Assembly: GCF_913773635.1 (NCBI RefSeq)
Contig: NZ_CAJYGQ010000012.1
Location: forward strand, 1 to 64,000
Length of the DNA: 64,000 bases
Direction of reading: 5' to 3'
From: an uncultured Mucilaginibacter sp.
GTDB taxonomy: Bacteria > Bacteroidota > Bacteroidia > Sphingobacteriales > Sphingobacteriaceae
Within the stretch, counting starts at the first letter, position 1, and each line of letters begins with the position of its first letter. The position numbers and the translations under genes are program-made. Under the pieces are notes generated by a model. That model had not been told where the DNA came from and ran no database searches. It saw nothing but the letters and a program-made list of their open reading frames with translations. This document shows, piece by piece, positions 42,907 to 52,233 of the stretch.

Positions 42907-45819
42907 ATGCCAAAGTCAATCCTGTTTATAGCGTTTGCAACGCTCGTACTTTTTGTTACTAAGTCGAGTGCTAAACAATTTGATATTGTAACACCCGGCA
43001 AAAAGGTCTCTATTGTATACACCGACAATGGTAAACTTGATTCGATTGTTGCACACCTTTTAGCTGCCGATATAAAACGTGTTAGCGGATACCTGCCCCA
43101 GGTGTTTACCAATTTGAATGATGCAAAAGGGAATGTAATCATCATCGGTACCACTACATCGGCACTTATCAGCAACATTAAAGGTGGGTTTGATACTAAT
43201 ATCAAAGGCGGATGGGAACGCTATAGCATGCGTGTTTTATCTAACCCTGTGAAAAACGTAACTAATGCATTGGTTATTGCAGGCAGCGATTTGCGGGGTA
43301 CCGCTTATGGTGTGTTTAGTCTTTCAGAAAAAATAGGCGTTTCACCCTGGTATTGGTGGGCTGACGTAGAGCCTGCGAAAAGGAAGTTTTTAACAGTTGA
43401 TATAGATGATTATACCTCGCAAAGCCCCTCGGTTAAATACCGTGGCATATTTATAAACGATGAGGACTGGGGTTTACAGCCTTGGGCAGCAAAAACATTT
43501 GAACCAGAGACGGGCGATATTGGTCCTAAAACCTATGCTAAAGTATTTGAACTATTACTGCGTTTAAAAGCCAACCTTATCTGGCCAGCCATGCATCCAA
43601 GCACAAAAGCTTTTTACTCTTATCCAGGCAATAAAAAAGTTGCAACAGATTACCAGATAGTGATTGGTTCATCTCACGCTGAGCCAATGTTGCGGAATAA
43701 CGTGGGTGAATGGGACGAGAAGATAATGGGACACTTTAATTATGTAACCAATAGAAATACAGTTTATAAATACTGGGAGGACCGTGTTAAGGAAAGCAGT
43801 GGTAACAATGCTATGTATACCTTAGGTATGCGTGGCGTGCATGATAGTGGAATGGAGGGGGTTAAAAGCAACAAGGACGCTATACCTTTAATTGAACAAA
43901 TATTTACAGATCAGCGGGACATGTTAAAAAAGTACATAAACCGTGATGCTACAAAAGTTCCACAGGTATTTACCATTTATAAAGAAGTACTTGATATTTA
44001 CGAAGCCGGCCTCAAGGTTCCTGAAGATGTTACGCTTGTTTGGCCTGATGATAATTATGGGTACATACAGCGGCTGAGTAACAGTAAGGAAAGTAAGCGC
44101 TTAGGTGGGTCGGGTGTTTATTATCATGCATCATACTGGGGGCGTCCGCATGATTATTTATGGCTTTCAACCACACATCCGGGTTTGATGCGCGAGGAAA
44201 TGACCAAGGCTTACACTTTAAATGCACGAACAGTTTGGGTGATCAATATAGGCGATATCAAGCCCGCCGAGTATAATTTGCAGCTGTTTGCCGATATGGC
44301 TTACAACATAACACCGTTTATGAGCAGCAGCTATTCAAATGAGCATTTACAAAATTGGGTTGGCGGTATCTTTGGGCTGAATAAACAAATGGAAATATCG
44401 CAGCTCATGTGGCAATACTATAATTTGGCTTTTGAGCGTAAGCCCGAATTTATGGGCTGGAGCCAAACAGAGCCAACAACCCAAACCAAACTAACAGCTT
44501 ATAGCCACAACAACTATGGCGATCAGGCTCAGCAGCGCATAAACGCTTATGGAAATTTACAAAACCGTGTAGGAAAGGTTCGCACTGAAATTGATAAACG
44601 ATTGCAGAATGCATTTTACGAGCTGGTTCAATATCCGCTTACCGGTGCTGCTTTGATGAACAAAAAGTTTTTATATCATGATAAAGCTGTTTTATATGCA
44701 TCTGAAGGACGCATAAGTGCCGGAGATTACAAGAGATTATCAGAAAATGCATATAAGCAAATAATGAAGGAAGCCGATTATTATAACAATCAACTTGCTC
44801 AAGGCAAATGGAAGGGTATGGTGTCCATGCAGCCTCGCAACTTACCGGTATTTGAGTTACCTGACTTTAACATGTCGGCTCCGGTGGTGAGTCAACAATG
44901 GAACGTTTATGTGGAAGGTTATAAGGCCGGTCAGCTACCGGTTGATAATAGTAATTTGACCTTGCCCATATTTGATAAATATAATCGCCAACGGTATTTT
45001 ATAGATGTTGCTTTGGGGCAAAGCAAATCTGTTAAGCTTTGCATAAAGCCGTCTGCAAAATGGATTGTTGTAGATCAAAACATGGTGAGTCTTTCAACTG
45101 GTATGCTAAAAAGCCATCAACGTTTAATTGTACGCGTTAACTGGGAAAAGGTGCCACCAGGTACGCGCTCGGGTTATGTTAATATTAACGACGGTATGAA
45201 GAATATTAACGTCAACGTTGAATTAGAAGCGTTTGAAATTGATAAACTTACCACGTTTGATGGGCCTGTAGAATCGGCAGGCCAAATAATGATCATTGCT
45301 TCCAGCGGCCGTGCAAAAATAAATAACAGAGGGCAGTATTCATGGCAAAAAATAGAACATTTAGGTTCAGCGGGTGGCTGCCTGCAAGCCCTTCCGTTAT
45401 TGACTGAGCCTGACTTTGATTTAACCGATACCGCCGCCATACGTGGTAAGCAGGCAAGCGTAACCTATTCATTTTACACATTAAAAAATGCAGATGCCGC
45501 TTTCAGTATTTATACGCTACCAACATCTCCACTAAATCAACTATTTGAAATGCGTTATGCTGTATGCATCGATGGCGGGCCACTCAAAATTGTAAATTTT
45601 AAAACGGTAAGCAGGAGTAATGAGTGGAAAGAAAATGTATTAAGCAACTCGGCAGTACGAACAGTCAATGTAAAAGATCTTAAAGCGGGAATGCATTCGC
45701 TTTCCATTTACCAGGTTGACCCTGGTGTAATTCTCGACAGGATATTTATAAACCTTAATAACGTTGCGGTACCTTATGGCTCTTTTCCTGTAAAGGTGAT
45801 TCATAAGTTTGATAAGTAA
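42907..45819 (+). CDS. GH115 xylan alpha-1,2-glucuronidase-like enzyme
   Basis: This 970-residue secreted enzyme has a signal peptide (about 1-22, ending SSA). GH115 enzymes remove (4-O-methyl)glucuronic acid from glucuronoxylan. Family segments are SPWYWWADVEPAKRK, VKYRGIFINDEDWGLQPWA, LLRLKANLIWPAMHP, VIGSSHAEPMLRNNVGEWD, TLGMRGVHDSGMEG, VTLVWPDDNYGYIQRL, GGSGVYYHASYWGRPHDYLWL and VWVINIGDIKPAEYNLQLF. The C-terminal about 300 residues are beta-rich and match the accessory domain of the family. It is a single gene, ending 180 bases before a bidirectional terminator. There is no xylanase next to it; the GH43 enzymes in the window could act on the same polymer. Confidence 0.93.
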   Translation: MPKSILFIAFATLVLFVTKSSAKQFDIVTPGKKVSIVYTDNGKLDSIVAHLLAADIKRVSGYLPQVFTNLNDAKGNVIIIGTTTSALISNIKGGFDTNIKGGWERYSMRVLSNPVKNVTNALVIAGSDLRGTAYGVFSLSEKIGVSPWYWWADVEPAKRKFLTVDIDDYTSQSPSVKYRGIFINDEDWGLQPWAAKTFEPETGDIGPKTYAKVFELLLRLKANLIWPAMHPSTKAFYSYPGNKKVATDYQIVIGSSHAEPMLRNNVGEWDEKIMGHFNYVTNRNTVYKYWEDRVKESSGNNAMYTLGMRGVHDSGMEGVKSNKDAIPLIEQIFTDQRDMLKKYINRDATKVPQVFTIYKEVLDIYEAGLKVPEDVTLVWPDDNYGYIQRLSNSKESKRLGGSGVYYHASYWGRPHDYLWLSTTHPGLMREEMTKAYTLNARTVWVINIGDIKPAEYNLQLFADMAYNITPFMSSSYSNEHLQNWVGGIFGLNKQMEISQLMWQYYNLAFERKPEFMGWSQTEPTTQTKLTAYSHNNYGDQAQQRINAYGNLQNRVGKVRTEIDKRLQNAFYELVQYPLTGAALMNKKFLYHDKAVLYASEGRISAGDYKRLSENAYKQIMKEADYYNNQLAQGKWKGMVSMQPRNLPVFELPDFNMSAPVVSQQWNVYVEGYKAGQLPVDNSNLTLPIFDKYNRQRYFIDVALGQSKSVKLCIKPSAKWIVVDQNMVSLSTGMLKSHQRLIVRVNWEKVPPGTRSGYVNINDGMKNINVNVELEAFEIDKLTTFDGPVESAGQIMIIASSGRAKINNRGQYSWQKIEHLGSAGGCLQALPLLTEPDFDLTDTAAIRGKQASVTYSFYTLKNADAAFSIYTLPTSPLNQLFEMRYAVCIDGGPLKIVNFKTVSRSNEWKENVLSNSAVRTVNVKDLKAGMHSLSIYQVDPGVILDRIFINLNNVAVPYGSFPVKVIHKFDK

Positions 45820-46001
45820 CAACGCAAGCGCGTTGGGATTGGCAAAGGCTAGCGATGTTGATTAGACTGCTATGCAGGTTTGTTAAGCAATCTCAGCCAG
45901 CCATTTTTGCTCAAATCTATGATTGATTTTCGATTGATGAAGACCTATAAAATCAACATAAAAATTATGCATAGGAATAAGGATAAGCATGGAAATTTAT
46001 A

Positions 46002-46044
46002 ACACAAGAAAAACGGCCGCTTATAGCGGCCGTTTTTCTTGTGT
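46002..46044. terminator. Bidirectional intrinsic terminator between GH115 and the GH3 operon
   Basis: A perfect stem of 19 bp (46002-46020 with 46026-46044, loop TTATA) carries an A-run on one side and a T-run on the other, so it can terminate both converging transcripts. Confidence 0.92.
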
Positions 46045-46053
46045 GACTTTATT

Positions 46054-48357
46054 TTACTTGCTGACCAAGGTAAATTTATTCTCTTTAACATCACGCGAGT
46101 TAGGGCCTATAAATACTTTGAAGTCACCCGGCTCGGCAACATATTTTAGTTGTTGATTATAAAACTTCAAGTCGTTTTCGGTGATTGAAAAGCTTACTTC
46201 TTTGCTTTCACCTGGCTTAAGGCTTATTTTTTGAAAACCTTTAAGCTCCTTAACAGGACGGGTACTGCTGCCAACCAAATCACGGGTATAAAGTTGTACT
46301 ACCTCTTTGCCTTCAACTTTGCCGTTGTTTGTAACGGTTACTTTTGCCGTGATTGCCTGCCCGGGTTTTAAGCTTGCTGCGCTTAGCTTAACATCGCTGT
46401 AGCTGAATGTAGTATAGCTTAAACCAAAGCCAAATGGAAATAGCGGATCATTACTTACATCCAGATATCCTGAACGGAATTTGCTGAACCAGCCATTTGG
46501 TGCCAAAGGGCGACCGGTGTTTTTATGGCTGTAATACAACGGTACCTGCCCAACATTTTGAGGGAATGTTACTGACAGTTTACCGGAAGGATTTACGTTT
46601 CCGAATAATACATCAGCAATAGCATACGCAGCCTGCGAGCCGCCAAACCAAACGTTTAATATAGCCGGAACATTTTCGCTTTCCCATTTGATGGCTAACG
46701 GCCTGCCTGTAAATAATACCAGTACCACAGGCTTGCCTGTTTTTAACAATGCGGCCAATAAGCGCTTTTGAACGGCAGGTATTTCAATGTCAGTACGGCT
46801 TGAGCTTTCACCGCTCATTTCTGAACTTTCACCCAATGCAGCTAATACAATGTCTGCTTTTTTAGCCGTATTAACCGCTTCTTCAATTACCTCATTTTCG
46901 GGGCGGTTATCGCGTGGTATTTCGCGGCCAAACATGGTAGCGTTTTTTTGCAGGGTAGCGTCGCTTGTTAAATTAGCACCAAAGCTGTGAATGATTTTAA
47001 CATCTTTGCCCGCTACACCCTTAATACCCTCAAGTAACGATGGCGTGTTGGCCAAATCAGCATTTACCGCCCATGTGCCCGGCATGTTTGCGCGGCTATC
47101 AGCAAGCGGGCCAATCACAGCTACAGTTCCCGATTTTTTTAAAGGAAGTACGTTACCCTGGTTTTTAAGTAATACAAAGCTTTGCGTTGCAACTTCACGG
47201 CTGAAACTTAAATTTTCGGGCGTTAATATCTCTTTTTGAGCGCGCTCTTCGCTGCAATAGCGATAGGGGTCTTCAAATAATCCTAATTTATATTTAGCTT
47301 CTAATATTAAGCGGCAGGCATTATTAATTTCGGCTATGGTAACCTTACCTTGTTGCATTGATTTCTTTAGCGTGGTTAAGTAACCCTCACTTACCATATC
47401 CATTTCGGTACCTGCTTTAAGTGCCAGCTCTGAAACTTTCTGCAGGTCACCCAGGCCGTGCTCTATCATCTCGCTCACGCCGGTGTAATCGCTCACTACA
47501 AAGCCGTTAAAGCCCCATTGTTTGCGCAACACATCGTTAAGTAACCACTTGTTAGCAGTAGCAGGTACGCCATTTATATCATTAAAAGATGCCATTACGC
47601 TACCCGCTCCAGCATCAACGGCTGCTTTGTAAGGCGGAAAGTACTCATTGTACATCCGGTCAAGGCTCATGTCGGTAGTATTATAATCACGGCCCGATTC
47701 GGCAGCACCATACAGCGCAAAGTGTTTAACACAAGCCATAATGGTGTTGGCTTTTTTTAGGTCATCGCCCTGGTAACCTTTAACCATAACTTTGGCTATT
47801 TGTGAACCCAGGTAAGTATCTTCGCCACTGCTTTCGGCTATACGTCCCCAGCGTGCATCGCGCGATATATCAACCATGGGCGAAAACGTCCAGTTGATTC
47901 CATCAGCACTGGCCTCAACAGCGGCCATACGGGCTGTGCGTTGTATTAAATCCAAATCCCAGCTGCAGGCTAAAGCCAGCGGTATAGGAAAACTAGTTTT
48001 ATACCCATGTATAACATCCTGACCAAAAATCAGAGGTATATGTAAACGGCTGTTTTTCACTGCAATTTCCTGTGCTTTACGTACGCGCCCGGGGGTGGTT
48101 AAGCTAAAAATACCACCAATCTGTCCGCTGGCTAATTTTTTTTCAACCCCTGTGCTTACGGCGGTACCAGTTGTTGCCTCACCACCCGTTACCAGGTTAA
48201 GCTGACCGATTTTTTCATCTACAGTCATTTTAGCCATTAGCTGGCTTACAAAGGCATTCATTTTAGCTTTTTCTGCTGATACCGGCTTTCTAACTTGTGA
48301 CTGCGCAGAGGCAGCACAAAACGCAGCAATACATATAAGCGAGGTAGCTTTCTTCAT
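46054..48357 (-). CDS. GH3 beta-glucosidase-type enzyme
   Basis: This 767-residue exported enzyme (signal peptide ending SAQS, about 20) has a TIM barrel (about 30-390), an alpha/beta sandwich (about 400-610) and a C-terminal fibronectin III-like domain (about 670-755). The nucleophile is Asp290 in FVVSDYTGV. Substrate-binding segments KHFALYGAAESGRDYN and WGRIAESSGEDTYLG are intact. It is closest in style to BglX-type beta-glucosidases. It is the last gene of the second PUL (19 bases after the SGNH gene), next to a GH144-like endoglucanase. GH3 enzymes paired with GH144 in Bacteroidota act on beta-1,2-gluco-oligosaccharides; that specificity is inferred here. Confidence 0.92.
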   Translation of the reverse strand: MKKATSLICIAAFCAASAQSQVRKPVSAEKAKMNAFVSQLMAKMTVDEKIGQLNLVTGGEATTGTAVSTGVEKKLASGQIGGIFSLTTPGRVRKAQEIAVKNSRLHIPLIFGQDVIHGYKTSFPIPLALACSWDLDLIQRTARMAAVEASADGINWTFSPMVDISRDARWGRIAESSGEDTYLGSQIAKVMVKGYQGDDLKKANTIMACVKHFALYGAAESGRDYNTTDMSLDRMYNEYFPPYKAAVDAGAGSVMASFNDINGVPATANKWLLNDVLRKQWGFNGFVVSDYTGVSEMIEHGLGDLQKVSELALKAGTEMDMVSEGYLTTLKKSMQQGKVTIAEINNACRLILEAKYKLGLFEDPYRYCSEERAQKEILTPENLSFSREVATQSFVLLKNQGNVLPLKKSGTVAVIGPLADSRANMPGTWAVNADLANTPSLLEGIKGVAGKDVKIIHSFGANLTSDATLQKNATMFGREIPRDNRPENEVIEEAVNTAKKADIVLAALGESSEMSGESSSRTDIEIPAVQKRLLAALLKTGKPVVLVLFTGRPLAIKWESENVPAILNVWFGGSQAAYAIADVLFGNVNPSGKLSVTFPQNVGQVPLYYSHKNTGRPLAPNGWFSKFRSGYLDVSNDPLFPFGFGLSYTTFSYSDVKLSAASLKPGQAITAKVTVTNNGKVEGKEVVQLYTRDLVGSSTRPVKELKGFQKISLKPGESKEVSFSITENDLKFYNQQLKYVAEPGDFKVFIGPNSRDVKENKFTLVSK

Positions 48358-48376
48358 AGTTAGTAATCTTTATTCT

Positions 48377-49036
48377 TTAGTTTTTTAACAAGTAAGGAGT
48401 AATCTCCTTTATCCATATATCGTAACCGGGTTGCTTCATATGCAGCATGTCTGATAAAAATAACTCAGGGCGCAGGCTGCCATTTTTGTTGTGCATTTTG
48501 CTGTCAACCTCAATAAATTGGGTAGCCTTGTAATGCGTTAAAAACTCTTTGATTAAAGCATTAGCATGTAAAAAGGCTGATGAGTACTTGGTGCGCGATG
48601 GGCTTTGCTTTATTGATATATAAGCCAAAGGCACATCCGGCTGGTTGTTGCGTATGCTGGTAAACAGGCTGGCAAAATGGTCTAGTGTTTCTACTGCACT
48701 TGCACCGCCGGCAATATCGTTTTCACCGCAGTAAATTATTACCTGGCGTGCCTGGTACGGAAATACAATATCTTTAACATAGCGATTAACGTCAACCAGG
48801 GTTGATCCTCCAAAGCCCCGGTTTATAGCACCATAATCTTTGTAAACCTTTTCTAAGTCAGTCCATTTTGTAAACGATGAACTGCCGATGAAAAGGATGC
48901 CGCCCTTTGCGGGGGCATTTAGGCTGTCTTTCTTTTTAAACTTTTGAATGTCATTCCAAAAGGCAGGTTTCTGTTGTGCAATGGTAAACGTTGTAATGCA
49001 TGATAATGCAAGCAGGAAGAAAAATTTTAATTTCAT
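48377..49036 (-). CDS. Secreted SGNH/GDSL-family hydrolase
   Basis: This 219-residue protein has a signal peptide (about 1-20, ending TIAQ). The SGNH blocks are visible: GSSSFTKW (Ser nucleophile in block I), NRGFGGST (block II Gly), CGENDIAGG (block III Asn) and DMLHMKQPGYDIW (block V Asp and His). It is likely an esterase removing acyl groups from a glycan, although the substrate is not readable from sequence. Its start overlaps the stop of the upstream GH43-like gene by one base (TAATG), so translation is probably coupled. Confidence 0.88.
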   Translation of the reverse strand: MKLKFFFLLALSCITTFTIAQQKPAFWNDIQKFKKKDSLNAPAKGGILFIGSSSFTKWTDLEKVYKDYGAINRGFGGSTLVDVNRYVKDIVFPYQARQVIIYCGENDIAGGASAVETLDHFASLFTSIRNNQPDVPLAYISIKQSPSRTKYSSAFLHANALIKEFLTHYKATQFIEVDSKMHNKNGSLRPELFLSDMLHMKQPGYDIWIKEITPYLLKN

Positions 49037-50745
49037 TACTGTACTTTAATTGGTTTGGATGATTTACTTACACCGTTCTCGTTAAACGATTCGATGCTGA
49101 AATAATAGGCTTGGTTTGTGCCTAAACTTTTCAAATCAAGCTCATTTTTATCATATATCAACCAAGAATTGTATAATTTATCTGGCGCAATGCCCCATTT
49201 AATGTTATATCCCTGACTGCCTTTAACAGCATTCCAGGTAATCGTTGCATCGCGGCGGTCAGCTTGGCGTATAACTTTGAAATTTTTGGGGATGGCAGGA
49301 GCAGCTCCATTTCCGTTGCCGAATATTCTGAAGCCACATATAGCCAGGTTTGCCGGTACATAAATGTTGTTGTAGCGAACATACCTGACCAAAGCAGGTG
49401 TTTCCAGCTCAATGTAATCGTTAGGATTGTCGGTAAAACTGTCTTTTTTGTCAATTAACAGTTTCCAGGTTTTACCATCAATACTTCCTTCAACCGTATA
49501 TTGATGTTTAAGTCCATCAACGCGGCCATACAAATTGCTTTTGTAGTCGGCAAAATTGAGTTGTACTGCGTATACGGTGGCTTGTTTTTGCAAATCTACT
49601 TGTAACCATTGCTTATCATTATTTTCAGCGGCAAGCCAAAAAGTTTTTACATCTTTATCTGCGCTGTGCTCGATTATTAGGGTAGAGGAGGCTGTAATAG
49701 GTTTTTTATAGTTCAACAGCATCCAGCCCGTAAAGTCGCCTTTTTTGCCTGTCATGGCTGGCGCAAAATGAGGGTAATCACCAAAATACGTATTGGAATA
49801 CATCAGGCCATCAGCATCAAAAAAAGTAGGATAGGCACAAAGCCGCCGTTCCCAATTTACGTTAACTGATAGCGCCATAGAAGCATAATGCCAATACTGC
49901 CCACCCGGACCAAGAACTGTACTGCCGTGACCTGCTCCGTTTATAAAGCCCCCGGGTTTGTATGATATAGGGTTGTTTTGAGCGTAAGTATATGGCCCAA
50001 GCGGTTTATCACTTACGTAAACACCATCGCCGTAAACATTAAATTCGGTGCCGGGTGCGGCATATTGCATGTAATATTTTCCGTTATGCTTGGTTAGCCA
50101 TGCGCCCTCCATGTAACCTTTTAGTTTGGTATCAGAATGGTTTTCGCCGAAGCGTTCCCAGCCATGCTTATCACCATCAAGTTTAAACAGCTCAACAGTT
50201 TTTGAAACCGGCTTAAAGTTATTATTTGGGTCAAGCTCCTTTCCGCGTATAGGGAAAGTGTTTGATGAGCCCCAAAACATGTAGGCTTTACCATCATCAT
50301 CTAGAAATAAATCAGGATCTTGCAGATCATTTAGTATAAATGGTTTGGCCTTCCAATCCCCTTTTTTCGGGTTGTTGGTGTAAAGTATACTCATTGAGCC
50401 CGATGGGTCTCCGGTTACATATAATACTGAGTCTTTATAATTGTGGGCAGCAGGAGCGTTGCTTCCCTGAAAATACCATTTTTCGGGTATGATAAAATCC
50501 CAGTTGGTTAAGTCTTTTGAGTGCCAGTAACCTAACGATCGGGTAACGAACATATAATATTCACCCCTGAACTTAACAACAGCGGGATCGGCACCTGAAC
50601 GGTATGACAAACCCTGCTCGGCATTGTAAATCATGTAAGTGTAATCAATGTTGAGCGGGTTACAGTAGGTACGGTTTTGATTTACCTGCGATATTGCAGG
50701 CGCACTACATAAAAAGCCGAATAATATAGTTAGGCCTAACTTCAT
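49036..50745 (-). CDS. GH43-like glycosidase with discoidin-type and fibronectin III modules
   Basis: This 569-residue exported enzyme has a signal peptide (about 1-20, ending AISQ). The N-terminal five-bladed propeller (about 25-335) keeps the clan pattern: Asp53 in GADPAVV, Asp143 or Asp145 in LQDPDLFLDDDG and Glu213 in YMEGAWLTKHNG. A discoidin/F5-8C-like carbohydrate-binding module (about 345-480, WLQVDLQKQATVYAVQL, VRYVRYNNIYV) and a fibronectin III domain (about 485-567) follow. This architecture is frequent in Bacteroidota PULs without assigned specificity. It overlaps both flanking genes by one base, so it is part of a tightly coupled enzyme operon. Confidence 0.85.
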   Translation of the reverse strand: MKLGLTILFGFLCSAPAISQVNQNRTYCNPLNIDYTYMIYNAEQGLSYRSGADPAVVKFRGEYYMFVTRSLGYWHSKDLTNWDFIIPEKWYFQGSNAPAAHNYKDSVLYVTGDPSGSMSILYTNNPKKGDWKAKPFILNDLQDPDLFLDDDGKAYMFWGSSNTFPIRGKELDPNNNFKPVSKTVELFKLDGDKHGWERFGENHSDTKLKGYMEGAWLTKHNGKYYMQYAAPGTEFNVYGDGVYVSDKPLGPYTYAQNNPISYKPGGFINGAGHGSTVLGPGGQYWHYASMALSVNVNWERRLCAYPTFFDADGLMYSNTYFGDYPHFAPAMTGKKGDFTGWMLLNYKKPITASSTLIIEHSADKDVKTFWLAAENNDKQWLQVDLQKQATVYAVQLNFADYKSNLYGRVDGLKHQYTVEGSIDGKTWKLLIDKKDSFTDNPNDYIELETPALVRYVRYNNIYVPANLAICGFRIFGNGNGAAPAIPKNFKVIRQADRRDATITWNAVKGSQGYNIKWGIAPDKLYNSWLIYDKNELDLKSLGTNQAYYFSIESFNENGVSKSSKPIKVQ

Positions 50746-52124
50746 TATTTTTTGGTGAGGTAGGTAGATTTATAGTCGAGTTTTTTTAAACCGGCTTTTA
50801 CTTCGGGGCAGCTCATAAATAATTTCCAAAGTAAACCCGAGCGGCCATTTTCAATCATTACAGCAATAGGGCCTTGGTCTATACCCAGGTAACGTTTAGG
50901 GTACCAATTGTCGGTTTCGCTGAAAGCATCATAGAAACCATATTTGCCCCATACTTTATCACCCAGGTCTTCGTAAAGGTGACGAATCACTTTTATGGAG
51001 TATTCAGGCGTATATGGGTAACTTGATAGCGCAGCGGTTGGGGTTATTACGCCCAAATCTTCATGCGTACTATGCCCTGCGTAGCCGTTAACTGAATAAC
51101 TTGCTGTCAACCCCCAGCAGTTAGCACCATAACCTTTAAAGTGTTTAGGGTTGTCTATACAATAGGCACGTTGAATGAGTGTGTGATTTTTGACCTCGTT
51201 CCAATAATTGGCATAGCGGTCAGTTAAGCCTCTAGGGCAAAGACCTAAATACGAGTATTGGGACCAAAATAGAGGACCAACCTGGTTTTCAGGTCCGTTA
51301 TGTTTTAGCTTAATTGGGTAATTGTATAATTTGAAGTTTGTATTAATGGCTCCCCCTTTTGCCCAGCCTTCATGATAAACCTGGGCAGGTATGCCGTGGG
51401 TAGTAGAGGAAGCGGCCATTATGTACATAATAAGACACTCGTTATAACCCGTAACCGGGAAATTCATTTGCCAACCCACATTAGGTGACCAATGCCAGTA
51501 CAACACATTTTTTTCGCTATTGCGGTACCAGTTCCAGTCAATTTCTTTCCAAAGCTTATCTACTTGTGCAGCCAGTTTGCGTTCTGCAGCATTGCCGTTT
51601 TTGAAATACTGGCGAACGCAAAGTAATCCCTGAGCCAAATAAGCCGTTTCTACAAGATCACCTCCATCATCATTTTTACCAAAAGGCTTCACTTTTCCGG
51701 TTTCACCATATAGCCAATGTGGCCATGCTCCGTGAAAACGATCAGCCTTACCTAAAAAATTTACGGCTTTTTGCAAACGCTCAAACCCTTGTTTGCGGGT
51801 GATATAATGCCTGTCAATGCCGGCTACAATGGCCATTACGCCAAAGCCTGCCGCACCCGTAGCTACAACATCTTTATCGTTCTGAGGATAATCGCCATCA
51901 ACGTGAAAACGCTCACGCGCTAAGCCGGAGTTGGGTTCGGCTCCATCCCAAAAATACTGGAATGTTTGTTTTTCAACCAGGTCAAGTAACTGTTTATCAG
52001 TAAGCCCTTTTTTTATTTTTAAATCAGGGTTGTAAGTTGTACTACCAGCCGTTTGCGCAAGTGATACCGAATTTACACCTGTTAAAACGGTAAATAGGAT
52101 AATAATGAGCAGTACTTTTTTCAT
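50745..52124 (-). CDS. GH144-like endo-beta-1,2-glucanase (glucoamylase-like domain)
   Basis: This 459-residue exported protein (signal peptide ending SLAQ, about 24) belongs to the alpha-barrel family often labelled glucoamylase family protein. Typical segments are DLVEKQTFQYFWDGAEPNSGLARER, GAAGFGVMAIVAGIDRHYITR, FHGAWPHWLYGETGKV, DGGDLVETAYLAQGLLC, WHWSPNVGWQMNFPVTGYNECLI, YSYLGLCPRGLTDRY and GPIAVMIENGRSGLLWKLFM. Characterised Bacteroidota members of GH144 are endo-beta-1,2-glucanases. It is the first enzyme gene after SusC/SusD, separated from them by a terminator-like stem-loop, and ends in a one-base overlap with the GH43-like gene. Other specificities within this superfamily cannot be excluded. 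Confidence 0.82.
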   Translation of the reverse strand: MKKVLLIIILFTVLTGVNSVSLAQTAGSTTYNPDLKIKKGLTDKQLLDLVEKQTFQYFWDGAEPNSGLARERFHVDGDYPQNDKDVVATGAAGFGVMAIVAGIDRHYITRKQGFERLQKAVNFLGKADRFHGAWPHWLYGETGKVKPFGKNDDGGDLVETAYLAQGLLCVRQYFKNGNAAERKLAAQVDKLWKEIDWNWYRNSEKNVLYWHWSPNVGWQMNFPVTGYNECLIMYIMAASSTTHGIPAQVYHEGWAKGGAINTNFKLYNYPIKLKHNGPENQVGPLFWSQYSYLGLCPRGLTDRYANYWNEVKNHTLIQRAYCIDNPKHFKGYGANCWGLTASYSVNGYAGHSTHEDLGVITPTAALSSYPYTPEYSIKVIRHLYEDLGDKVWGKYGFYDAFSETDNWYPKRYLGIDQGPIAVMIENGRSGLLWKLFMSCPEVKAGLKKLDYKSTYLTKK

Positions 52125-52191
52125 AGGGATTACTGGGTAAAATGCCGGTTGGGCCTTAAGGATTTGGCTGCAGAATTACAGACTTTAAAAA

Positions 52192-52228
52192 TGCCGCCAC
52201 GAAGACACCAGGTGAATTCGTGGCGGCA
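52192..52228 (-). terminator. Terminator or attenuator between SusD and the enzyme genes
   Basis: TGCCGCCACGAA (52192-52203) pairs perfectly with 52217-52228 around a 13-base loop. Read on the minus strand, the stem is followed by ATTTTTAAA. It lies 5 bases after the SusD stop and would reduce transcription of the four enzyme genes relative to SusC/SusD. Confidence 0.8.
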
Positions 52229-52233
52229 AAATA

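Noticed and set aside
42897..43205. Minus-strand frame at the GH115 start
   Set aside because: It overlaps the signal peptide and N-terminal domain of the GH115 gene in antisense; composition is that of a shadow frame.
45820..45835. Short hairpin CAACGC-AAGC-GCGTTG directly after GH115 as its terminator
   Set aside because: The stem is only 6 bp and no T-run follows; the strong bidirectional terminator at 46002-46044 is the better candidate.
50745..52124. Glucoamylase (starch-degrading) identity for the GH144-like gene
   Set aside because: The fold label glucoamylase-like is shared, but the motifs and the GH3 partner fit the beta-glucan-acting group; no starch-related genes are nearby.
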